Of a DNA stretch of 64,000 nt, positions 8,105 through 15,752 are shown in pieces; within the stretch, counting starts at the first letter, position 1, and every line of letters starts with the position of its first letter. A model generated the notes under the pieces. The model ran no database searches. It was not told where the DNA came from and saw only the letters and a program-made list of their open reading frames with translations. Origin of the DNA: Methanolobus sp. ZRKC5 (lineage in GTDB: Archaea; Halobacteriota; Methanosarcinia; Methanosarcinales; Methanosarcinaceae); the NCBI RefSeq assembly GCF_038446525.1, contig NZ_CP151792.1, forward strand, positions 496,001 through 560,000. The letters run 5' to 3'. Both the position numbers and the translations under genes were made by a program.

Positions 8105-9157
8105 CTACACTTTAATTATCATATCCGCAGCCTTGCGAACTCTGTTAAAAACAGCCATTCCGATTCCATCTGGCTTAAAAGAACCATCAACTATTATTAC
8201 ATCTATGTTTCTTTCATCGAGATACCTGAATCCAAAAAACAGATGCTTTGCAGCCTGTTCCGGCTTGTCTTTCTCACCAATGGAATATGACAGATGCACA
8301 GGAAACTCACTTTTGGACTCTTCTGTAAGAAGCAAGCCTGTTTTTGCATTCCTCAGACTAAAATCATCAATGAGCTCTTTTATTCGAGAAACTACGTTAT
8401 CATGTTCCCCTTCAACCAGGATAACACCTGACTTCGGAGAATAATGTGTATATTTCATCCCAGGAGAGCGAACAGTCTCACTTTCCGGATGCACTTTATC
8501 ATCATAAGCAACCTGCACCTCCCCAATATATGTTTCAAGCTCTTCCTTGCTTATTTTTCCAGGTCTTAGTATCGCAGGGATCTCGGAGGTCATATCAATG
8601 ACTGTTGATTCAACTCCAATGGAAACTCCTCCCCCATCTATAAGTGCATCTATCCTTCCAGACAGATCAGACAAAACATGTTCTGCTGTTGTGGGACTTG
8701 GCCTTCCCGAAAGGTTTGCACTTGGTGCAGCTATGGGTATTCCTGCATATTTAATTAGTTCAAGAGCAATCTTATTTTCAGGAATCCTGACAGCAACAGT
8801 TTCTAAACCTCCTGTTGTTACATCAGGAACTATTTCCTTTCTTTCCATTATAAGAGTCAAGGGACCTGGCCAGAATATCTCCATAAGAATCGATGCCTTA
8901 TCAGGGATAGCTCTGACAAGTTTCAAACAACTTTCCTTTGAATCCACATGAACTATGAGAGGGTTGTCGGCAGGTCTGCCTTTTGCTTCAAATATTTGCA
9001 TCACAGCTTGTTCGTTAAGCGCATCCGCTCCAAGCCCGTAGACTGTTTCAGTAGGAAAAGCAACAGTTCCACCTGCCCTTAATATACTGGCTGCCTCACG
9101 CACCTGGTCCTCGTAAGTTTTATCACTTATATGGAATACTCTTGTGTTCTTTTTCAT
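8105..9157 (-). CDS. sua5: Threonylcarbamoyl-AMP synthase (Sua5/YrdC/YwlC family)
   Basis: 350 residues, the two-domain Sua5 type rather than the short YrdC type. It makes threonylcarbamoyl-AMP from threonine, bicarbonate and ATP, the first step of the tRNA t6A37 modification. The N-terminal YrdC domain shows FPTETVYGLGADA (about 35-47), KGRPADNPLIVH and PSANLSGRPSPT; a linker with RSPGMKYTHYSPK leads into the smaller C-terminal Sua5 domain. It is followed closely by the small membrane-protein gene. Confidence 0.93.
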   Translation of the reverse strand: MKKNTRVFHISDKTYEDQVREAASILRAGGTVAFPTETVYGLGADALNEQAVMQIFEAKGRPADNPLIVHVDSKESCLKLVRAIPDKASILMEIFWPGPLTLIMERKEIVPDVTTGGLETVAVRIPENKIALELIKYAGIPIAAPSANLSGRPSPTTAEHVLSDLSGRIDALIDGGGVSIGVESTVIDMTSEIPAILRPGKISKEELETYIGEVQVAYDDKVHPESETVRSPGMKYTHYSPKSGVILVEGEHDNVVSRIKELIDDFSLRNAKTGLLLTEESKSEFPVHLSYSIGEKDKPEQAAKHLFFGFRYLDERNIDVIIVDGSFKPDGIGMAVFNRVRKAADMIIKV

Positions 9158-9376
9158 AGTTCAGCGTTATATTAAAAAATTGACTTTGTTTTCAAAATGA
9201 TTTTACCATAGACAATTAAATAGACTGCTGCCATATTGGACGATAATGCTCATAAGTTTTTTGTTGAACTATAACAAGAACCACTATAAATATAAGATGA
9301 CAATTATGACATCAGATTGTGTATTTTATCCTATTGCGACATATACTTAGGCTGTGTCCTCATAAAACGGCAATAC

Positions 9377-9384
9377 TTATATAT
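9377..9384 (+). promoter_or_regulatory. TATA box of a candidate plus-strand small RNA
   Basis: TTATATAT on the plus strand, preceded by AACGGCAATAC. An archaeal start 22-30 nt downstream falls at about 9402-9410, the first bases of the hairpin described at 9404-9470. The flanking genes on both sides run on the minus strand, so this promoter has no protein gene to serve. Confidence 0.45.
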
Positions 9385-9403
9385 GATTATTTCATTTACA
9401 CAC

Positions 9404-9470
9404 GCTGTGAGCGGGTCTGTTTTTTTAACCCCACTCCCACACTAACCCCCACTCCCCAGCCCGCTCACGC
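9404..9470 (+). ncRNA. Candidate small RNA: long stem with C-rich loop
   Basis: GTGAGCGGG (9407-9415) pairs perfectly with CCCGCTCAC (9460-9468); GC on either side extends the stem across one bulged T. The 44-nt loop has a T7 run, then four C-runs. In an AT-rich genome this GC-rich block stands out, and it begins where the TATA box at 9377-9384 would start a transcript. C-rich single-stranded loops suit binding to purine-rich Shine-Dalgarno sites. No protein frame covers it. It recalls the conserved Methanosarcina sRNA41, reported to act on ACDS mRNAs, but homology could not be tested. A DNA-level structure is the alternative. Confidence 0.35.
9429..9457 (-). other. G-quadruplex-forming motif on the minus strand
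   Basis: C-runs at 9429-9432, 9436-9438, 9446-9450 and 9454-9457 give on the minus strand four G-tracts of 4, 5, 3 and 4 bases with loops of 3, 7 and 3 bases. This meets the usual G3+N1-7 rule, and the plus strand could form an i-motif. It occupies the loop of the hairpin at 9404-9470. Confidence 0.6.
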
Positions 9471-9550
9471 TTAATAACAGGGAGTAAAATTAGGTTTTGT
9501 GGAAAAATATATATGCATCGAGTATGGGCATATACACTAAATAACAACTC

Positions 9551-9587
9551 AAAAAAAAGATAAATTGCTCTGGCATTACACCAGAAC
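9551..9587 (-). terminator. Terminator of the mrp operon
   Basis: On the minus strand, 14 nt after the mrpG stop codon, TCTGG-TGTAATG-CCAGA forms a short hairpin (9569-9585), followed by a run of eight T (9551-9558). This is a plausible transcription end for the antiporter operon. Confidence 0.55.
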
Positions 9588-9600
9588 TTGTTAACTGTAT

Positions 9601-9972
9601 TCACTCATTCTCATCTATTGAGCATGCAGATGAACATGCTTTTCCATATTCATCAATTACAGACTCTTTACAGAGACCCACTCCATGACGATGCGCTGCA
9701 CGACTTATCATATGAGCAGATATGGGTGAGGTTACAAGGATGAAAAGAGCTACTGTAATTGCCTTTACACCTATTGGAGAAAAACCTACCTTCAGCAGTA
9801 TGCTAAGCATGACTCCAAAAGCACCGAGTGTTCCTATCTTCGTAGTTGCATGCAACCTGTTATACACATCAGGAAGCCTGGCAAGTCCAAGCATTGCCAG
9901 AAATACAAAGAAAAGTCCTATTATAAGAACAACATTGCTTAGCACTTCCAGAATCATTGAAATTGTGCTCAA
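9601..9972 (-). CDS. mrpG: Na+/H+ antiporter subunit MrpG
   Basis: 123 residues with three membrane helices and the MrpG/MnhG signature (GLARLPDVYNRLHATTKIGTL around residues 29-49, ITSPISAHMISRAA-like segment near 80-92). It is the last of seven genes in an Mrp operon; its start overlaps the mrpF stop by 4 nt. MrpG is a small accessory subunit needed for assembly of the multi-subunit antiporter. The C-terminal tail contains several cysteines (YGKACSSACSIDE), an extra not typical of bacterial MrpG. Confidence 0.92.
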   Translation of the reverse strand: MSTISMILEVLSNVVLIIGLFFVFLAMLGLARLPDVYNRLHATTKIGTLGAFGVMLSILLKVGFSPIGVKAITVALFILVTSPISAHMISRAAHRHGVGLCKESVIDEYGKACSSACSIDENE

Positions 9973-10235
9973 AATACCACCCCTTCATCAAGGTACTTTG
10001 CAACTGTGACTGTGCCCACAAAAGATATGATGGCAAGCACAAGTGCCACATCCATAAAGAAAGCGGACCCTTTTACAAATGAGTAGATACCAAGCATCAC
10101 CACAATTACTGTTGTCATTGCGTCAAGAGCCACTACCCTGTCAGGAATAGTCGGTCCTTTGATAACCCTGTATATGCAGGGTATTATGGTAATTACCATA
10201 AAAATCAGTGAATATTCAAGTAACATTGAATTCAT
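9969..10235 (-). CDS. mrpF: Na+/H+ antiporter subunit MrpF
   Basis: 88 residues and three membrane helices, the usual size for MrpF/MnhF. The family motif RxIKGPTIPDRVVALDA (about 23-39) is present, with its conserved Asp in the membrane region. The gene overlaps mrpE and mrpG by 4 nt each, so translation is probably coupled. Confidence 0.92.
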   Translation of the reverse strand: MNSMLLEYSLIFMVITIIPCIYRVIKGPTIPDRVVALDAMTTVIVVMLGIYSFVKGSAFFMDVALVLAIISFVGTVTVAKYLDEGVVF

Positions 10236-10726
10236 TCGAATGCCTCCAATACGTATTTTTCCAGGTCATCCCGTATGGACTGTGCCACACCTTCAGGATC
10301 AGTTGCATCTATTGCATGAACATACAGAATGGATCTGTCATCAGACACATCAATTGTCAGTGTCCCTGGCGTAAGAGTAATGGTATTCGCAATAGCAGTT
10401 ATCCCGACATCTGTCTTAGCATCAATTGGCACCGCAATAATTCCCGGTTTTATATTTATCTTTGGCTGAAGAACTATTTTTGCAACCATAATATTTGCCT
10501 TTAGTATCTCCTTAATAAGCACATACATATAGGTAGCCTGTGCAGGAATCTTCCTGATGGCCTTACCAAAGGAAAAATTCGTACCAAAATTGAACAGGGG
10601 TTTGAATGGCCTAATTATGAATGGTGCGATAATCACTCCCAGTACGAAGTTATTCACATCAATAGTACCATGGACAAAACACCATACAAGACCAAGTATG
10701 ACTGAATAAGCGATGTATCTTTTCAT
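10232..10726 (-). CDS. mrpE: Na+/H+ antiporter subunit MrpE
   Basis: 164 residues, MrpE/MnhE family. It has N-terminal hydrophobic helices (about 7-45), then a cytoplasmic alpha/beta domain with the conserved TLTPGTLTIDV segment (near 118-128), YVHAID and a C-terminal acidic helix. MrpE is required for full antiport activity in other Mrp systems. It overlaps mrpD and mrpF by 4 nt. Confidence 0.92.
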   Translation of the reverse strand: MKRYIAYSVILGLVWCFVHGTIDVNNFVLGVIIAPFIIRPFKPLFNFGTNFSFGKAIRKIPAQATYMYVLIKEILKANIMVAKIVLQPKINIKPGIIAVPIDAKTDVGITAIANTITLTPGTLTIDVSDDRSILYVHAIDATDPEGVAQSIRDDLEKYVLEAFE

Positions 10727-12264
10727 CTTACCACCCTCGTCATTACAGCATCAATGTAGAGCTGCGGGTCAAGTATCTGATTTGCTGTTGCGCTTGCAAA
10801 GGCTATCAGCGGTTCTGCGTACAGTCCGAAAACAACAACTCCAAGTGCAAGAACGATTATCGGCAGAGCTATCAATGGGGATGTACCATGTGTGGAGTAT
10901 TCCCCATGTTCATTAACATCCCTTTTTTCACCCCAGAACATAAGCAGCATTGCCCTGAACATGTAGAAAAGAGTGAATACTGCAAATATAAGTGCTATTG
11001 CAATCTCAAAGTAATATTTCTCACTGATTCCCGCATCGAATAATTGGAACTTGGCTATGAATCCACCCATTGGCGGCAATCCTGCAATGGACATTGCACC
11101 TATGAGGAACATCATTGACATAAGTGGAGCACTATCGACCATGCCTCCCATTTTTCTCATATCCCTTGTACCTGCGTGATGAATTATGCCTCCGGAAGTA
11201 AGGAAAAGCATTGACTTTGCAATTGCATGGTTCACGAGATACACAAGAGCTGCTGTGATTCCATAGACACTACCAAAGCCAATTCCAAGGAATACATAGC
11301 CAATCTGGCTGACACTGGAATATGCAAGCAGACGCTTAACGTCTGTCTGTGCAACAGCTGATATGGCACCGACCACAATGGTAGCAAGTGCAAGATAGAT
11401 TATCACAGGTTTGAAAATGTAGAGAGTATCGATGAATATAAGGAAGAAGACTCTGAGCATTCCGTAGGCTCCGACCTTTATCAACACACCACTAAGCATT
11501 GCGCTTATGGGTGATGGTGCTGTGGGGTGAACGTCAGGAAGCCAGTAGTGAAGTGGAAATATTGCAGCTTTGTTACCGAATACCACCACAAACATCAATG
11601 CTATGGCAAAAACATGCCAAGGAAGTGTTCCGGCCGCGCTCATTGCACTGAGCTTCACAGAGATATCCGCCATGTTCAATGTACCTGTTGTTGCGTAAAG
11701 GGAAGCTACTGCTATGAGCATTACAATAGAACTGAGCATGTTAAGTACAAGATACTTGAAGGTTGCTTCCATTTTGTCTGAGCTTTTTGTAACTCCACCC
11801 TTCTCATTTGCTATCACAAGTCCGCATGAAGAAAGCAGGAGCACTTCAAAGAATACGAAGAGATTGAATATGTCCCCTGTAAGGAAAGAGCCATTTAGTC
11901 CTGCCACCAGTAGACTGAAAAGAGGATAATATGATTCGCTTAGTGACTTTTCCTCGATATAGTCAAGTGAGTATATCAATGCCAAGAATGATATGAAAGA
12001 TGTCAGCACAACCATACCGGAACTGAGCAGGTCGGCTACCAGTATGATGCCGTATTTCCCCCATTCTCCTACTTCATATGCCTGTATCCCACCGGACCAG
12101 ACCTGCAGGAGCAGGAGTATGCTCACTATGAACATTACAAATGAAACGGAAACACTCAGTACCTTCTGGATCCCTGGTTGTTTTCTCAAAAGGACCATGA
12201 GAGACGCCATCAATATTGGCGTGGCTATCAGTATTATAGGTAAGTGAGTATCCAGTGATATCAT
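10723..12264 (-). CDS. mrpD: Na+/H+ antiporter subunit MrpD (NuoM/N-like)
   Basis: 513 residues with about 14 membrane helices, homologous to the proton-pumping subunits of complex I. The conserved FxxFEVLLLSS segment (the helix-5 Glu), the KAAIFPLHYWLPDVHPTAPSP region with the helix-7 Lys, and the AHHAGTRDM-like region are visible. It is one of the two large ion-translocating subunits. It lies between mrpC and mrpE with 4-nt overlaps. Confidence 0.95.
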   Translation of the reverse strand: MISLDTHLPIILIATPILMASLMVLLRKQPGIQKVLSVSVSFVMFIVSILLLLQVWSGGIQAYEVGEWGKYGIILVADLLSSGMVVLTSFISFLALIYSLDYIEEKSLSESYYPLFSLLVAGLNGSFLTGDIFNLFVFFEVLLLSSCGLVIANEKGGVTKSSDKMEATFKYLVLNMLSSIVMLIAVASLYATTGTLNMADISVKLSAMSAAGTLPWHVFAIALMFVVVFGNKAAIFPLHYWLPDVHPTAPSPISAMLSGVLIKVGAYGMLRVFFLIFIDTLYIFKPVIIYLALATIVVGAISAVAQTDVKRLLAYSSVSQIGYVFLGIGFGSVYGITAALVYLVNHAIAKSMLFLTSGGIIHHAGTRDMRKMGGMVDSAPLMSMMFLIGAMSIAGLPPMGGFIAKFQLFDAGISEKYYFEIAIALIFAVFTLFYMFRAMLLMFWGEKRDVNEHGEYSTHGTSPLIALPIIVLALGVVVFGLYAEPLIAFASATANQILDPQLYIDAVMTRVVR

Positions 12265-12689
12265 CCCCAGAGCCTCCTGAGTTCTTTGATATCAGTTGTC
12301 CCATATTCTTCGTAGATACGATATGCAAGTATCAATATGAATGCGGTCGTTGCCAGACTTATTACAATTGCCGTAAGTACCAGTGCCTGTACCAGAGGGT
12401 CTACGAAGTCCACATGATTTCCTGCGGCAAGCACAGGTGCAAGAACATTCTGGGACAATGAATCTGTGAATATAGTCCCTGTGGCCTCGGCAGCTCCGTG
12501 TCCACCATCATCTGTGATGATAGGAACCTTTGTTCCTGCGAACACTCCAGTTGAAACGATAAGGAGGTTGACGGCATGTGAAAGTACACCAAGTCCGATA
12601 ATCACCCTGACTATGTCACGGCGCAGGATAAGGAATGTACCGATGCCGAACAGTATAGCTATCGTAAGAGAAAGCAGTGTATTGTTCAT
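12261..12689 (-). CDS. mrpC: Na+/H+ antiporter subunit MrpC (NuoK-like)
   Basis: 142 residues with three membrane helices. The NuoK-like core (GIGTFLILRRDIVRVIIGLGVLSHAVNLL split over helices 1 and 2; DPLVQALVLTAIVISLATTA in helix 3) is clear. Between helices 2 and 3 there is an insert of about 35 residues rich in Gly/Ala and carrying acidic residues. It overlaps mrpB and mrpD by 4 nt. Confidence 0.94.
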   Translation of the reverse strand: MNNTLLSLTIAILFGIGTFLILRRDIVRVIIGLGVLSHAVNLLIVSTGVFAGTKVPIITDDGGHGAAEATGTIFTDSLSQNVLAPVLAAGNHVDFVDPLVQALVLTAIVISLATTAFILILAYRIYEEYGTTDIKELRRLWG

Positions 12690-13102
12690 TTATCATCACC
12701 TACGTTTTTGAAAATGGAAAGCAGTCCGCCAATTACCACAAAATATACTCCGATATCGAACAATCCGGCAGATACCAGTTCCACCTCACCAAAAAATGGC
12801 AGGTGGATAAATTCCACAGCACTTCTGAAGAAGTTATGTGAGAATGCAATTGCCGCAAATGCTGTGACTGAAGCCAGCAGCAAGCCGAATCCAAACCAAT
12901 TGCCCCAATCGGGATCGAAGAATGATTTGATGTAATCCAGACCGTATGCCACGTACGTCAGTGCAATCACTGACGCAAACATAACACCGCCTATAAATCC
13001 TCCTCCGGGATTATTGTGTCCCGCAAGTAAGAGAGATATTGAAAAGAGTATGACCAAAGGTAAACATATCTTTGTTACTGTTTTTGTTATTAAGGTTGTC
13101 AC
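12686..13102 (-). CDS. mrpB: Na+/H+ antiporter subunit MrpB (MnhB domain)
   Basis: 138 residues and four membrane helices. The MnhB signature GHNNPGGGFIGGVMFA is at residues 28-43. MrpB pairs with MrpA in the Mrp complex. The gene overlaps mrpA and mrpC by 4 nt. Confidence 0.95.
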   Translation of the reverse strand: MTTLITKTVTKICLPLVILFSISLLLAGHNNPGGGFIGGVMFASVIALTYVAYGLDYIKSFFDPDWGNWFGFGLLLASVTAFAAIAFSHNFFRSAVEFIHLPFFGEVELVSAGLFDIGVYFVVIGGLLSIFKNVGDDK

Positions 13103-15468
13103 TGATCATCACCCCTGCTGTGTATCAGGTTATAGACACCAAATGCTGCAAGACAGAGAACGGATATTTCTCCAAGAGTATCATATCCTCTGAAATCTAC
13201 TATAATCACATTAACTATATTGTGTCCGCCTGCAAGCGGAAGACTCTTCTCAATGAAATAGTGTGAAAGTGACTCAAATGGTGGAATTATTCCCTGAGTT
13301 GCATTTATCAACATAATGAATATCATTGATGCCACTGTCACGGATATGAGCAGATCCCGAACAAGCATCTTCCTGGGGATATGCTCCTTGAACTTTTGTG
13401 GGATCTTCGCGATTGCCAACAGGAAGATTATAGTTGAAAGTGTTTCAACCAATACCTGTGTCAGTGCAAGGTCCGGAGCCTGCAGGTATATAAATAGAAG
13501 AGCTACCAGATAACCTAATCCTGAAAGGGATATTATCGCAGGTAGATATCTTGGTAGTAATGCAGCTCCAAGTGCTACTATTATCATGAACAGGAAAATT
13601 ATACTTTCATATAGAGGAATATCAAAATTGAGATTTCCTGGTATCAGGCTTGATGCCAGCAATATTGCAGGTATTGCAAACATTGCAATGGTCAATAACA
13701 ACAGAGCAAGCACATATGTCTTAATAGGACCGGGCTGCATCCTGTTAGAGAACTTTGAAGTTACGTTCTTTGCATTATCCACAGCTGCATCATAATAGTA
13801 ATTGACACTTATCCAGGGATACCTTGCATTGAACCTGTTCTGCCATTCTGCAATCTTTCCGTATTGCGTGTAGGTCAATATTCCAAGTGCGAAGGTGACG
13901 ATCGTCATCATAAGGGATGTGGTGAATCCGTGCCACAGTTTTACATGCAAATGTGTTTCCTCAAGCAGTATTCCTGAAACTGTTGGATCTATGAAATTAT
14001 GGACTGGTATTGAAGGTACAAGTCCAAATAGTATTATAAGCCCTGCAAGGAACATCGCAGGTGCAAGCATTATCATGGATGGATCGTGTATGTGCTCTGG
14101 CAAGCCTTTTGAAGGTCTTTTTCCAAGGAATATGCCGTCTATGAGTTTGATGGAATATGCAAATGTGAACACACCACCAAGCACTGCAAGTGCAGGAATG
14201 AGTATGTTATACGGTGAACCGAGAAGTGCCCCCATCTCAACAGATGATTCATAGAACATCTCCTTGCTGAGGAAACCATTCAAAGGCGGTATTCCTGCCA
14301 TGGATAACGCCCCGATGGTAGCGACAATGAAAGTGATGGGCATTTCCTTGCGCAACCCCCCCATCTTCGTAATGTCCCTTGTGGCAGCTTCGTGAGCCAC
14401 TATGCCCGCTACAAGGAAAAGACATGCCTTGAAAGTTGCGTGGTTGAGAAGATGGAAAGTTGCAGCAGCAACACCAATTCCAGGTTCGTGGTGTGTAGTG
14501 TAACCGTACATTGTCATGAGATAGGCAAGCTGACTTATTGTAGAATATGCAAGTATTCCCTTGATGTCTGTCTGCCTGAAAGCAAGGAAACCTGCCAGAA
14601 GCATTGTAAATATCCCAACACCGCTTACAAGAATGAACCAGGCTTCTGTTCCTGAAAATATTGGATGTATCCTTGCTACAAGATAAATACCAGCTTTCAC
14701 CATTGTTGCCGAGTGCAGAAATGCACTGACCGGTGTTGGTGCTTCCATTGCGTTGGGGAGCCATATGTAAAAAGGACCTTGTGCTGATTTAGAAGCAGCA
14801 CCAATCAATATGAGAATAAGTGCAACAATGAAAAGTTCATGGCCGTATATCATTTCCCTCATGGATTCGCTATGCAATATTGTGGGAATGTCGTATGTAC
14901 CGGTAATAGCATGTAATACCAAAAATCCGGCAAGCATGAACAAACCGCCAGCTGCGGTAATGAGTAATGATTTTGTGGCTCCGTATACTGACATGGGCCT
15001 GTTTCGCCAGTATCCGATAAGCATGAAAGATGTGATACTTGTGAGTTCCCAGAAAATGAACAATTGGATCGTGTTAGCAGAAAAGACCATACCGAGCATT
15101 GAACCCATAAAGAAGAGGAGTTGCTGGTAATATCTTGGAAGATCCTCTTTCTTTGACATGTATCCATTGGAGTATGACATGATTATCACACCAATTCCGG
15201 ATACAATGAAACCGAACATGACACTCAAGCCATCGGCATAGAAAGAGAGATTTATACCCATTGAAGGGAGCCATTCTATAGAGCTCTGAATAGTCTCCCC
15301 ATGAATTATTTCCGGTGCAGCCTGAGCGATCAATAATAAACTCAGGAATGCAACAACGGAAGCGTACCACCCGATTTTATCCTTTAGAAGTTTTTCAATG
15401 GCAGGCAATATACCGGCCAAAATAAATGGCAAAAAAACCGCCAGAGTAATTGCTGTAAACGAATCCAT
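13099..15468 (-). CDS. mrpA: Na+/H+ antiporter subunit MrpA (NuoL-like with MbhD/MbhE tail)
   Basis: 789 residues. The first 500 form a NuoL-like ion-translocating unit: FIFWELTSITSFMLIG with the helix-5 Glu, AQGPFYIWLPNAMEAPTPVSA with the helix-7 Lys, and HLLNHATFKACLFL. Two further segments resemble MbhD (around 655-690, APDLALTQVLVETLS) and MbhE (C-terminus, DFRGYDTLGEISVL). It is the first gene of the operon mrpABCDEFG. In Methanosarcina acetivorans the Mrp antiporter supports growth on acetate by adjusting the Na+/H+ ratio; the ACDS operon at 32-40 kb fits such a role. An IS element sits 176 bp upstream. Confidence 0.95.
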   Translation of the reverse strand: MDSFTAITLAVFLPFILAGILPAIEKLLKDKIGWYASVVAFLSLLLIAQAAPEIIHGETIQSSIEWLPSMGINLSFYADGLSVMFGFIVSGIGVIIMSYSNGYMSKKEDLPRYYQQLLFFMGSMLGMVFSANTIQLFIFWELTSITSFMLIGYWRNRPMSVYGATKSLLITAAGGLFMLAGFLVLHAITGTYDIPTILHSESMREMIYGHELFIVALILILIGAASKSAQGPFYIWLPNAMEAPTPVSAFLHSATMVKAGIYLVARIHPIFSGTEAWFILVSGVGIFTMLLAGFLAFRQTDIKGILAYSTISQLAYLMTMYGYTTHHEPGIGVAAATFHLLNHATFKACLFLVAGIVAHEAATRDITKMGGLRKEMPITFIVATIGALSMAGIPPLNGFLSKEMFYESSVEMGALLGSPYNILIPALAVLGGVFTFAYSIKLIDGIFLGKRPSKGLPEHIHDPSMIMLAPAMFLAGLIILFGLVPSIPVHNFIDPTVSGILLEETHLHVKLWHGFTTSLMMTIVTFALGILTYTQYGKIAEWQNRFNARYPWISVNYYYDAAVDNAKNVTSKFSNRMQPGPIKTYVLALLLLTIAMFAIPAILLASSLIPGNLNFDIPLYESIIFLFMIIVALGAALLPRYLPAIISLSGLGYLVALLFIYLQAPDLALTQVLVETLSTIIFLLAIAKIPQKFKEHIPRKMLVRDLLISVTVASMIFIMLINATQGIIPPFESLSHYFIEKSLPLAGGHNIVNVIIVDFRGYDTLGEISVLCLAAFGVYNLIHSRGDDQ

Positions 15469-15592
15469 GGAACTTAAGATTCAATTACCTATATTTAACG
15501 TTTATTAATGTGAATTATTATTTATGATGAATAGGTGCATATTAGTATCAAATGAATCATTATAAAAACATATTTTGAAGAAAAATACGAAA

Positions 15593-15604
15593 TGTTTATA
15601 TAAG
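15593..15604 (-). promoter_or_regulatory. Possible mrp operon promoter
   Basis: The minus strand reads CTTATATAAACA, a TATA-like block about 125 nt upstream of the mrpA ATG. The IS5-like element was inserted only about 35 bp further upstream, so it may have changed the regulatory input. A weaker AT-rich block lies at 15490-15500. Confidence 0.3.
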
Positions 15605-15752
15605 ATTATTCAGTAGCCACCGACTTAAAAATAGACAGGATAATGGCTCTGTAGAAAACCTACTTCACATTTTATTTTAGCATAATAATTTAAAAAGGAT
15701 AAATCCCCTGATTATTACTTGCGATAGAAACACAAAAGGGGATGATTGTGTT

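Larger units (their letters stand above)
9158..9600. other. Intergenic region between mrpG and sua5
   Basis: 443 bp with no protein gene on either strand. It holds the mrp terminator (9551-9587), the hairpin/G-quadruplex element with its TATA box (9377-9470), and an ATAAATATAAG block near 9285-9297 that may be the sua5 promoter on the minus strand. Confidence 0.6.

Noticed and set aside
9404-9470. Hairpin as terminator of the mrp operon
   Set aside because: A better placed hairpin with a T8 run exists right after mrpG (9551-9587); this hairpin is 130 bp further and lacks a T-run on the minus strand after the stem.
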